Positions 1-7,924 of a DNA stretch of 64,000 bases are shown piece after piece; position 1 is the first letter of the stretch, and every line of letters begins with the position of its first letter. Position numbers and translations under genes: made by a program. Origin of the DNA: CANKHA01 sp963731585 (GTDB lineage: Bacteria > Pseudomonadota > Alphaproteobacteria > Rhizobiales > Xanthobacteraceae); the NCBI GenBank assembly GCA_963731585.1, contig CAVSWC010000013.1:786483-850482 (forward strand), read 5' to 3'. The notes beneath the pieces were generated by a model, which did not search any database, had not been told where the DNA came from, and saw only the letters and a list, made by a program, of their open reading frames with translations.

Positions 1-2
1 AC

Positions 3-602
3 CTGGTGATGGGATTGTCGTCGAGTCTTTCCGGCCTGGCGCTGATCCCGCTGATGGTGACCTCGAATCTCGGCGCCTTGGTTGCCGGCCGCGGTTTGGG
101 ATATTTCCACCATTACAAGCGCGTGCCGCTGGTGGGGCTGAGCCTTTCGGTGCTCGCGCTGATCTCGCTCGCGATCGATCCACAGCAATCTTTGACGCTG
201 GTATTGATCCATCTCGGCGTCGTCGGCGCCGGCATCGGCACGGTTTATCCGGTGGCCACCGTGGCGGTGCAGAACGCGGTGCAGCGCCATCAGCTCGGCA
301 TCGCCACCGGCAGCATGAATTTCTTTCGCGCGTTGTTTTCCGCCATCATCGTCGCAGGCCTGGGCGCGATCATCCTCGGCGGCATCAATCTGAAATCCGG
401 CGGCGGCGCGCTGTTCGACCTGCTGCAAGGCAGTAGCGGCAGCGCCGAGGTCGCGCTGGTGTTCCGCTGGGTGTTTGCCGCCTCGGCGGCCACGCTGGGC
501 GCCGCCTTGCTCTGCCTCATCCTGATGGAGGAGCGCCCGCTGCCGGGCCGCGCCGATATTCCGGTCGCCGCCGCCGCCCCGCCGGCGGCTGCCGCGGAGT
601 AG
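3..602 (+). CDS. MFS efflux transporter, C-terminal part (cut by window start)
   Basis: The gene enters from the left edge, so only about the last 200 residues are visible. They hold alternating hydrophobic segments, a cytoplasmic-loop-like basic stretch (YFHHYKR), and a segment GIATGSMNFFRALFSA that resembles the later helices of drug:H+ antiporters of the DHA2 (EmrB/QacA-like) major facilitator branch. The tail after the last helix is Ala/Pro-rich and probably cytoplasmic. The frame is open up to the first base, so the GTG and ATG codons near position 6 are internal and not starts. Substrate cannot be told. The family assignment is inferred from sequence character, since the N-terminal signature motifs lie outside the window. 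Confidence 0.8.
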   Translation: MVMGLSSSLSGLALIPLMVTSNLGALVAGRGLGYFHHYKRVPLVGLSLSVLALISLAIDPQQSLTLVLIHLGVVGAGIGTVYPVATVAVQNAVQRHQLGIATGSMNFFRALFSAIIVAGLGAIILGGINLKSGGGALFDLLQGSSGSAEVALVFRWVFAASAATLGAALLCLILMEERPLPGRADIPVAAAAPPAAAAE

Positions 603-689
603 GCTTATTGGCTCGCCGAACTGTTATTTCCCGCGGCTCGCAAGGCCGTTATAGTGGGCCCAACCCGGCAACACCTGTGGGAGGAAACG

Positions 690-1214
690 ATGGCTGAAGC
701 GGCACAAGAAAATCCGACGGAACTGCGCGGCGAGGCAAAAAAAGAAGCCTTCCACCAGGAAGCCGAGTCGAAGATCGAGAAATTCGTCTTCGCCCGGCCC
801 GATGTCGTTATTCCGGCCAACGAGAAAATCCATGTCAAGCTTGCCGGCACCGACAGCTGCCGTGCCTCGGTGCAGATCCTTAACCAGGGCGGCGACAACA
901 ACCTGCATTATCATCCCAACATGGACCTGATTTACATGGTCCTGCAGGGCAGGATCGAATTCTACGGTCCGGGCGACAAATCCCTCGGCATTTTCGGCAA
1001 ACATGAAGGCCTCAAGCTGCCGGAGAATTCCCGCTATTGGTTCCGCAGCGTCGGTGACGAAGAAGCGCATCTGCTGCAGATCGCCGGCTATCCGCGCGGC
1101 GCCAAGGCCTCCAAACGCATCCCGGTCGAAGCGGCCAAGCGGGGGGCGAGCCTCTGGGTCGGCATGACGGAAGAAGAGCTGCGCATCCGCAGGGAGAACA
1201 ATCAGCACGGATAG
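690..1214 (+). CDS. Cupin-fold protein of unknown substrate
   Basis: A 174-residue soluble protein with one cupin barrel. The first cupin motif is visible around residues 68-92 (GGDNNLHYHPNMDLIYMVLQ), with HxH metal ligands and Asp in place of the usual Glu. The second half of the barrel is marked by RYWFRSVGDEEAHLLQIAG. I start it at the ATG at 690 because GGAGGAAACG lies directly upstream. An in-frame start at 654 would add a poor N-terminus. Cupins of this size may be metal-dependent isomerases, dioxygenases or sensors, and nothing here decides which. The gene ends before a strong terminator, so it is probably a single transcription unit. Confidence 0.8.
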   Translation: MAEAAQENPTELRGEAKKEAFHQEAESKIEKFVFARPDVVIPANEKIHVKLAGTDSCRASVQILNQGGDNNLHYHPNMDLIYMVLQGRIEFYGPGDKSLGIFGKHEGLKLPENSRYWFRSVGDEEAHLLQIAGYPRGAKASKRIPVEAAKRGASLWVGMTEEELRIRRENNQHG

Positions 1215-1242
1215 CGTGCGCTGACTGATGGGGGACAACAAT

Positions 1243-1275
1243 ACGCCGCCCGGAAAAAACCGGGCGGCGTGATCG
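1243..1275 (+). terminator. Rho-independent terminator after the cupin gene
   Basis: A perfect 11-bp GC-rich stem (1243-1253 with 1260-1270) closes a loop of six A. It is followed by gatcgttt. It lies between the cupin gene and the convergent DUF1236 gene and could serve both strands. Confidence 0.8.
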
Positions 1276-1295
1276 TTTAGTGTCTGCCAGCAATG

Positions 1296-2491
1296 TTACC
1301 GGATGATCTCGATCACCCGGCGCTGCGTCGGATCCACGACGAACACGTCGTTATCCTGCCGGAAGTAGCGATAGGTCCGAAACACCGGCACCTCCGTCAC
1401 GATCTCAACCGGAAATTCCTCCAACTCGATGGTGGCGGGCACTTCCTGCTCCACGACGTAGCGCGAGGCGCTGGAGCCGGTCGTCGCCGTGCTTCGCAGG
1501 CTCGATGCGCGGCTGCGGATGACCTCACGGTTCTGGTCGGTGAAGCTCGCCCGGCTGCCCGCCGGGGCCTGTGCCCGGGCGGTACCGCCAGCCGGAAGCA
1601 CGGCCACAACGGTCTTCCGCCTCGGCTCAACGATCACGATCTGCTCGCTGGTCACGAAGTAGCTGTAGCCGCGAAATTGCGGAACCACCTCCACGATGGT
1701 CGTGGGCAGGGTGTGCAACGTACGACAGTCCTCGGGACGACCACGCCGGTCGCGATCCGGAAGTTCACATTCACCGGCCGTACATTGACGCTGCTGATAG
1801 CCGACGCGATCCTGGTGCGTTGCGTCTCGTTGATGTCAACGTTGAGCGATGTCGAGGCGCGGTCCCTCTGCGACCGGGAGTTCTGCGCGTCCTGTCGCTG
1901 ATCCTGGCGATCCTGCCGATCCTGACGCTGATCCTGACGCTGGGTGTCCTGTTGCGACTGTCTTCGGTCCGCCTGACCGCCGCCTTGCGCCGGCTGGTTC
2001 CGGTCCGTGGCCGAACGCTGCTGCTGCTGATCGCGAGGCGCCTGAGCCTTGTTTCTGTCCGCAGCCGGGTCCCGCTGATTCTGCGCCTGTCCGCGCTGCC
2101 TCTGATCGCCGGCAGGGGATTGGGCCTGACCGGAGGGCGCTGGCGCTTGTGAGCTAGCCGCGGGCGCACCCGAGGAAGGCTGCTGCTGGTTCTGCGCCTG
2201 TCCGCGCTGCGTCTGGTCGGCGGGAGGGGATTGTGCCTGACCGGAAGGCGCCGGTGCCTGCGCGCTGGGCGAGGGCGAGCCCGTTGCAGGCCGCTGCTGC
2301 GCCTGCCCGCCCTGGTCCAGCTGCTGCTGGTTGGACTTTTGACGGTCCTGCGATTGAGCCGCTGGTGCCGCGGTGCCGGATGGCGCAGCCTTTTGCCTGT
2401 TGAGCTGGTCCTGCTCGGTTGTGGATTGCGCGAAGGCAGGTGCCGCAAGGCACAGCGCGACCGCGCTGGTAATCATTAGTAATCGCTTCAT
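1296..2491 (-). CDS. Exported DUF1236 protein with a long Gln/Arg/Pro-rich repeat region (frameshifted)
   Basis: The protein begins with a clear signal peptide (MKRLLMITSAVALCLAAPAFA), preceded by GGAGG. About 190 residues of low-complexity sequence follow, rich in Q, R, D, A and P, including two 37-residue-spaced copies of a QAPAPSGQAQSP block and a DRQDRQDQRQD run. The C-terminal third carries two DUF1236-like units, each ending in a Y/F..(I/V)(V/F)VVDP-type strand (QIVIVEPRRKTVVAVL and DVFVVDPTQRRVIEII). The first unit is split by a one-base slip near 1715-1722, so two frames must be joined. Location is probably periplasmic or the cell surface. Function is unknown. An EcfG-type promoter lies upstream, suggesting general stress control. 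DUF1236 proteins are common in Bradyrhizobium-like genomes. Confidence 0.75.
2075..2267. repeat. Two imperfect 82-bp direct repeats inside the DUF1236 gene
   Basis: Bases 2075-2156 and 2186-2267 are similar along their length and offset by 111 bp, exactly 37 codons. The repeat unit is therefore kept in frame and encodes a duplicated QAPAPSGQAQSP...DQ.QRGQAQNQ block. It looks like an internal tandem duplication that has since diverged. Confidence 0.75.
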
Positions 2492-2529
2492 GGCCGTCCT
2501 CCAGTGGTGCAGCCCCTCCAATGGAAGGC

Positions 2530-2555
2530 AACGCAAAGCGAAGGCCGGCTGTTCC
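2530..2555 (-). promoter_or_regulatory. EcfG-type (general stress) promoter for the DUF1236 gene
   Basis: Read on the minus strand, GGAAC (2555-2551) is followed after 17 bases by CGTT (2533-2530). This matches the alphaproteobacterial EcfG consensus GGAAC-N16/17-CGTT. The expected transcription start is about 30 bases before the ATG at 2491. The match is seen directly. Its use by EcfG is inferred. Confidence 0.65.
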
Positions 2556-2640
2556 GGTTTGGTGGGAGGAAAGCAACGCTGAGGATGAACGGCTGGTCAT
2601 ATGACGGATTATTCTGTGTTGCCCCGCCGTTACGGGAAAA

Positions 2641-2666
2641 GGAACCGGTATTGCAAGTTGCGCGTT
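2641..2666 (+). promoter_or_regulatory. EcfG-type (general stress) promoter for the 24-residue peptide
   Basis: GGAAC at 2641-2645 is followed after 17 bases by CGTT at 2663-2666, an exact EcfG consensus. It lies 30 bases before the GTG start of the small peptide gene and faces away from the DUF1236 promoter. Confidence 0.65.
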
Positions 2667-2696
2667 GTCGCTTCGAAAATGGAATAGGAGGACAAC

Positions 2697-2771
2697 GTGC
2701 CAGTTCTTTTATGGCTGCTAGGCGTTCCGCTCAGCCTCATCATCGTGTTGATGTTGTTCGGTGCGTTCTAA
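2697..2771 (+). CDS. 24-residue hydrophobic membrane peptide
   Basis: A very short gene starting with GTG, seven bases after a full AGGAGG ribosome site. The product has a single hydrophobic helix (LLWLLGVPLSLIIVLMLFGA) and no charged residue, so it should span or lie in the inner membrane. An EcfG-type promoter sits just upstream and a 24-bp palindromic terminator 20 bases downstream, so promoter, ribosome site, gene and terminator form a complete mini-transcription unit. Similar one-helix peptides of this size occur in rhizobial genomes, but I know of no assigned function. Its role is probably in the envelope stress response. The coding call rests on the ribosome site, the flanking signals and the composition. 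Confidence 0.7.
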   Translation: MPVLLWLLGVPLSLIIVLMLFGAF

Positions 2772-2792
2772 CTGCTCACTTTAGGAGGTGCA

Positions 2793-2820
2793 GAAACCCG
2801 CCGCGCGGCGGGTTTCTTGC
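2793..2820 (+). terminator. Palindromic terminator after the small peptide gene
   Basis: A perfect 24-bp palindrome (2793-2816) with GC-rich core and AAA/TTT ends is followed by ttgc. It fits a compact, possibly bidirectional, intrinsic terminator. Confidence 0.75.
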
Positions 2821-2919
2821 GCCGGACTCAAACAACCGATTGCCGAAGGTGATTGCGCCGGGCGAGAGCGCTTGCAGTCGGGCCACCTCTCCCAATCGCT
2901 TGCCGCCTCAATATTTTCA

Positions 2920-3728
2920 TCATGGCATAAGCGGGCTGCCCAGGATTCTCGCGGTATCCGCGATCCAGGGCAGGTACAGCTCGAGCGGTGTGACGCCGGT
3001 GAGCCCGCCGCAGCCGTCGCTGAGTTTTGGGCCGGTGGTCCAGCTGATCACGCCATAGACCACGCGCTTGCCGTCACGTTCCTCATAGACCGGGCCGCCG
3101 GAGTCGCCGGTGCAGGCGCCGAGCCCGGGCGTCTCGCCTTTGGTGGCAGGATCGAAAAGCCGGAGTTGCAGGTTGCCGGGCTTGCCGGTGGCGATGAGAT
3201 CGGCGCGGCGGAGCACGGCGGCGCTGCGGTTGTCGCGCGGGGCGGTGACCCCGTAGCCGACAATGGCAAAACGCTCTCCGACCGTCACGCGTGGGCGCGT
3301 TGCAGACAGCGTGGCGGCAATGAATGTCGCCGGCAACGGCGTGGCTAATTTCAGCAACGCGAGATCGGCTGTGGCGCGATTGGCGTCGAAACTTGCCTTG
3401 CTGAATTGCGGATGCACCACCGTCTTTGCAAGGTCGTGAAAAGTCCGGCTTCCGCTCGGTGTCGAGCTCATAGAGCTTATAGGCAAGGCCAGGCTCGATG
3501 CAGTGCGCGGCCGTGAGCACCAGCGTCCTGCTTGAGCACGATGCCGGTACAGAGATTGCCGCGGCTGCTGAGGATCATGACCTCGCTGCGGTAGGCGCTC
3601 GCGTCCACGGCGGGCGCGCCGCCCACCATGGCTGCGGCCGACAAGGCAGAGTTTGACAAAACGGCGAGCGCGGCGAAGCAGCGAAGCATGGCGCCGATGA
3701 GCCGCAGCCCGTCATGTTTGTCAATCAC
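2920..3728 (-). CDS. Exported trypsin-like serine protease (frameshifted)
   Basis: The product joins three frame segments. The N-terminus has a signal peptide (MLRCFAALAVLSNSALSAAA), then a mature chymotrypsin-fold start MVGGAPA. All catalytic residues are visible: His in LTAAHCIEPG, Asp in TADLALLKLA, Ser in GDSGGPVYEE, with a closing WTTGPKLSDGCGG loop. The total is about 270 residues, normal for an S1-family protease. Frame changes are needed near 3515 (just before the His box) and near 3450. Both lie in otherwise well-conserved sequence, so they are probably assembly errors. Start may be 3728 or the ATG at 3689. Function is probably periplasmic or secreted proteolysis. The substrate is unknown. 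Confidence 0.8.
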
Positions 3729-3894
3729 CGCCGTTTCCCCGTCCGCGAGCCTGGAGCCCGTGACGAGATGTTCACGTACAAAGCCGGTTTGTTCGCATCC
3801 GGGGCGGAAACTGCGTGGCTATCTACTGACTTCCATTCCGCGGAATGCCAGAGTAGGGCATGCGGCGGTGGGCCGCGGCAGACCGGAGCAACCT

Positions 3895-4566
3895 TTGCGC
3901 CTTCTTGTTATCGAGGACGATCCTGACCTCAATCGTCAGCTCACCACCGCCTTGGCCGATGCCGGCTACGTGGTGGACCGGGCCTTCGACGGCGAGGAGG
4001 GGCATTACCTGGGCGATTCCGAGCCTTATGACGCCGTGATCCTCGACATCGGCTTGCCGAAGATGGACGGCATCTCGGTATTGGAATCCTGGCGGCGGGC
4101 CGGACGCTCGATGCCGGTGCTGATCCTCACTGCCCGCGATCGCTGGAGTGACAAAGTCCAGGGCTTCGATGCGGGCGCCGATGATTATGTTGCCAAGCCT
4201 TTTCATCTCGAAGAGGTGCTGGCGCGCGTGCGCGCCCTGCTGCGGCGCTCTGCCGGCCACGCCAAAAGCGAATTCAACTGCGGTCCCGTGCGGCTTGATA
4301 CCCGCACCGGCCGCGTAGCGGTCGATGGCAATCCGGTCAAGCTCACCTCGCATGAATACCGCCTGCTGTCCTACCTCATGCACCATGCCGGCCGCGTGGT
4401 CTCCCGCACCGAACTGGTCGAGCATCTGTACGACCAGGACTTCGACCGCGACTTCAACACCATCGAGGTCTTCGTCGGCCGCATACGAAAGAAGCTCGGC
4501 GTCGATGTGATTCAAACCGTGCGCGGCCTTGGTTATCTCCTCCAGCCGCCGAACGATGCGCGTTGA
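3895..4566 (+). CDS. feuP: OmpR-family response regulator, FeuP-like
   Basis: A 223-residue regulator with an N-terminal receiver domain (acidic pair D8/D9, phosphoacceptor D51 in ILDIGLP, K101 in VAKPF) and a C-terminal winged helix (LTSHEYRLLSYLMHH, then RIRKKLG and VRGLGY). Sequence and order match FeuP of rhizobia, which with FeuQ controls export and osmotic or iron-related functions. I chose the TTG at 3895, since the reading MRLLVIEDD is the standard family start and GGAG lies 8 bases upstream. A GTG at 3868 in the same frame is possible. The kinase gene overlaps the stop codon, so the pair is translationally coupled. Confidence 0.85.
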   Translation: MRLLVIEDDPDLNRQLTTALADAGYVVDRAFDGEEGHYLGDSEPYDAVILDIGLPKMDGISVLESWRRAGRSMPVLILTARDRWSDKVQGFDAGADDYVAKPFHLEEVLARVRALLRRSAGHAKSEFNCGPVRLDTRTGRVAVDGNPVKLTSHEYRLLSYLMHHAGRVVSRTELVEHLYDQDFDRDFNTIEVFVGRIRKKLGVDVIQTVRGLGYLLQPPNDAR

Positions 4567-5937
4567 CGCGCATGCGCGCCAACTCTCTCGCGCTTCGGCT
4601 CTTCGTCACCGCGACTCTGTGGACCGTGGTGATCCTGGTGGGCACTGCGATCCTGCTTTCCTCGCTCTATCAGGAGGCGGTGGAACGCTCCTTCGATAAC
4701 CGCCTGAGCGTGTATCTGCGTTCGCTGGTGGCAGACGTTGCTTCGTCCGACGTGCCGCCCGACAAATTTCCGCAATCCCTGGGCGAGCCGCTGTTCGAGT
4801 TGCCGCTGTCCGGCTGGTATTGGCAAGTGACGCGGCTGGACGGAAAAAAGGATGTGCGCGCTTCGCGCTCGCTGGCGGATCGCCAGCTCCCGCATTTGCC
4901 GCCGCAACGCAGCGAGTCCGAAACCGAGACGCGCGAGGGTTATGTGCAGGGGCCCGAGGATCAGAAGCTTCGTCTGATCGAGCGCACGGTGGATCTCGGT
5001 GCGGACGGACGCTTTCTCGCTGCCGTGGCGGGCGACGCTGCGGAAATCGACGCCGAGACCGAAGCCTTTTACCAGGCGCTCGCCATAACTTTCGGCACGC
5101 TTACCATCGTGCTGATCCTTACAACTATGTTTCAGGTGCGGTTCGGTCTCGCGCCGCTCAAACGTATTTCCGAAAGCCTGATGGCAATCCGCTCCGGCAC
5201 CACCGAGCGGCTGGAAGGCAATTTCCCCGACGAGATCGCGCCGCTTGCACGCGAGACCAACGCGCTGATCGATGCCAACAGGCAGATTGTCGAGCGTGCC
5301 CGTACGCATGTCGGCAATCTCGCGCATGCACTGAAGACTCCGCTCTCAGTGATGGTCAATGAAGCCGTTTCGCGCGGCGACGACCCCTTTGCGGTAAAAG
5401 TGCGCGAGCAGACCGACATCATGCGCGATCAGGTGGCGCGGCATCTGGAGCGCGCGCGGCTGGCGGCCCGGCTCACCACGATCGCGACACTGACGGACGT
5501 GCCAGTGGTGGTGACCGCGCTCGCCCGCACGATGGAAAAAATCTACCGCGGCAAAAATATAGCCATCGCGCTCGATGCGCCCGCACACATCAGGTTTCTC
5601 GGTGAGCGTCAGGATTTGGAGGAGATGGTCGGCAATCTGCTCGACAATGCCTGCAAATGGGCAAAGGCGGCGCGTGGCGGTGCAGGTGATGCGCGAAAAA
5701 TCCTCTCCGAACACCCAGATCATCCGCATCATCGTAGATGACGACGGTCGCGGCTTGTCTCCTTTGGAGCGCGAGCAGGTGGCCCAGCGTGGCCAGCGCC
5801 TGGATGAAACCAAGCCCGGTTCGGGTCTCGGCCTGTCCATCGTGGTGGAGCTCGCCGGCCTCTATGGCGGCAAGCTGACGCTGGACACGGCGCCGATCGG
5901 CGGGTTGCGCGCCGAACTGTTGCTGCCGGCGGGGTAA
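4563..5937 (+). CDS. feuQ: Sensor histidine kinase, FeuQ-like (frameshifted)
   Basis: Partner of the regulator just upstream. It has two membrane helices (about residues 10-35 and 175-195) around a periplasmic sensor of about 140 residues, a HAMP-like linker (PLKRISESLMAIRSG), the dimerisation/phosphotransfer helix with the acceptor His in GNLAHALKTPLSVM, and an HATPase domain (N box NLLDNACKWA, then DDDGRGLS and GSGLGLSIV). A one-base slip near 5680-5690, between the N box and the DDDGRG box, splits the ORF. Joined, the product has about 457 residues, normal for the family. The start is TTG at 4563 or ATG at 4572. Confidence 0.85.
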
Positions 5938-6092
5938 CCATTCCAGCATCCGAGGGCGTCAACCGGCGCTTCGACGAAATGCTCCGCACAGGCGCTGGCA
6001 AGTCGACACGGAGCCGCCTCCGCTGGTCGGCGACACTCTCATGATCGGCCGCCGCGTGACAGTGGAGCCGTTTACCGAGTGATGGCGCGGAT

Positions 6093-6902
6093 CTAACCGC
6101 TGCGGTTCGACCGGACCCGCCTTGCCTGGATCACGTTCCCTACAATCTGGCCGGTGTAGCGGGTGGCGCGGCCTTGGCCGCTGGCGATGGCGAAGCTGAT
6201 CTGCGCTCCCCTGACCCGGCCCTCGCGAATGGGAAAGGCGCGTCCGTCGAGCGTCGCCGTGCCCTCGATCTCCTGGTAGTGTTGCTTTAGGTCGAGCGCC
6301 AAGGACCGGCCGTCGTCGGTCTGCACGCTCCAGCGCCCCTCCACCTTGGCCGGAACGATCCAAACGTAAACTTTGCTCCTGCCCACGGTGGCGCGCTGAT
6401 CCGGCTTCCAGTCCTTCATGTCGAAGTCGTGCGACACCACCCGCGCGCCCGGCCTGAGTTCGCTCAGGATGCGCGGCCTGAGCTTCAGGTTGACCTCGGG
6501 CATCAGATACATGGTCAGCACCGTGGCGTCGCGGATCGGAGTTTCAAACAGGTTTTGCTGGCGGAACTCGACCCGGTCGGCGACGCCGGCGGCCTGCGCA
6601 TTCTGCCGTGCCTCTTTGACGCGCTCCGGATCGATGTCGACGCCAAAGCCGCGCGCTCCGCGCGTCTTGGCGGCCGCCACCAGCACGCGACCGTCGCCCG
6701 ATCCCAGGTCAATGACGTAATCGTCGCTGCGCACCTGGGCCATGCTTAGCATCCGCTCGACGACGTCGTTCGGGGTCGGCACGTAGATGACGTCCAGGTG
6801 CGGCCTGTTCAGGACCTCCTGCGCTACGGCGGGTGGGGGCAGTAGGCACCACGCCGCCAGGAGAAACGCGAGGATCGACCGTGGTGTGATGAGCTGGTGC
6901 AT
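6093..6902 (-). CDS. Exported class I SAM-dependent methyltransferase-like protein
   Basis: A 269-residue protein with an N-terminal signal peptide ending near AVAQ, followed by a Rossmann methyltransferase domain. Motif I is YVIDLGSGDGRV, motif II FGVDIDPERV, and a later strand-loop TVLTMYLMPEVN is present. The last 80 residues form a separate beta-rich region without recognised motif. The ATG at 6902 is preferred because AAGGA precedes it and it gives a clean signal peptide. An exported protein with an SAM-binding fold is odd, since SAM is cytoplasmic. The family is nevertheless known in proteobacteria as methyltransferase-domain proteins of unknown role. The substrate is not known. Confidence 0.75.
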   Translation of the reverse strand: MHQLITPRSILAFLLAAWCLLPPPAVAQEVLNRPHLDVIYVPTPNDVVERMLSMAQVRSDDYVIDLGSGDGRVLVAAAKTRGARGFGVDIDPERVKEARQNAQAAGVADRVEFRQQNLFETPIRDATVLTMYLMPEVNLKLRPRILSELRPGARVVSHDFDMKDWKPDQRATVGRSKVYVWIVPAKVEGRWSVQTDDGRSLALDLKQHYQEIEGTATLDGRAFPIREGRVRGAQISFAIASGQGRATRYTGQIVGNVIQARRVRSNRSG

Positions 6903-7182
6903 GCGCCATCCTTGCTGCTGGAGAGAACAGAGCGCCAAGTTTCACCGGAGTTGCCGCGTCTGTAACGGAGGATCGGCGCGCCCTCTCAATCATTTGAATG
7001 GCGGCGCGAGGCGGCGAGAGCGCGGACACAAAGAAGTTCCAGAGCTTTCGCTTCGGCGCTCTGTCATCGCTGTCCGCATCGGCCTTGTTTTTGCAGCCAT
7101 CCGCCCGAACAGAGTTTTGCCCCAATCCAACTCTTTAGCTAGGTAGCGCGGGCTCGTCGTCCGCCCAAATCGGGGAAGTTCA

Positions 7183-7668
7183 ATGTTTGCTGGCAGAATG
7201 ATCGCCGTGATCTTGCTTGGGCTGGTCGTGATGGGCTGTGCCGGCGATCCGGTAACCGGCACCGGCCCCAAGGAAAACACCGGCACTCTGGTTGGCGCGG
7301 TGGCTGGTGGCCTGATCGGCTCGCAGATCGGCGGCGGCACCGGCGAGCGAATCGCCGCCGGCGTAGCGGGAGCCGCGATCGGCGGCATCGTGGGCAACCG
7401 CATCGGAGCTGCCATGGATGACGAGGATAAGCGTCGCGCCTATGCGGCACAGATCCAAGCCCTGGAATCAGGTTCTTCGGGCGCGCCGGTGGCCTGGCGT
7501 AATCCGGCTTCCGGCCGCTACGGCTCGGTAGTTCCGGGGCCGGCATATGAACAGGGCGCCCTGAAATGCCGGCAATATACCCACACCATCTATGTCGACG
7601 GGCAGCCGCAGGCGGCGCGGGGCTCGGCCTGCCGTAATCCGGACGGCTCCTGGACGCCAGTCGGCTAG
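7183..7668 (+). CDS. Glycine-zipper outer-membrane lipoprotein (17 kDa surface antigen-like)
   Basis: A 161-residue lipoprotein with lipobox LLGLVVMGC, giving a lipidated cysteine at residue 19. A glycine-zipper segment follows (about residues 34-76, TLVGAVAGGLIGSQIGGG and GVAGAAIGGIVGNRIG) that forms a membrane-inserted helical hairpin. The C-terminal part contains conserved Cys residues (LKCRQYTHTI and SACRNPDGSW) typical of the alphaproteobacterial RT0821/Lpp0805 surface-protein family. The role is envelope structure or integrity. The start is preceded by GGGGAAG. It is divergent from the methyltransferase gene across a 280-bp spacer. Confidence 0.85.
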   Translation: MFAGRMIAVILLGLVVMGCAGDPVTGTGPKENTGTLVGAVAGGLIGSQIGGGTGERIAAGVAGAAIGGIVGNRIGAAMDDEDKRRAYAAQIQALESGSSGAPVAWRNPASGRYGSVVPGPAYEQGALKCRQYTHTIYVDGQPQAARGSACRNPDGSWTPVG

Positions 7669-7924
7669 CCTTCAAACCAAGTGCGCCTGCGAACACGCGC
7701 TTGTGCTGGTGAGCCGGCTCTCGATCTTTTTTGGCAATTGCGTCGCGCGGCGCCGAGCTGCGGCGCGCAGCACTGGTTGGTCTTGTGGATGCCTGCCGAA
7801 ACGATGCCGGCGAACGCGCGCTCCGCCGCCAAATATCGAGCTCAAGGCTGCTGCCACTAAGGCCATCCTAGCCCTGTCACTTCTCCCCATTGCAGCCGTG
7901 TTTGCGGCGTGATGTAACGCCGCA

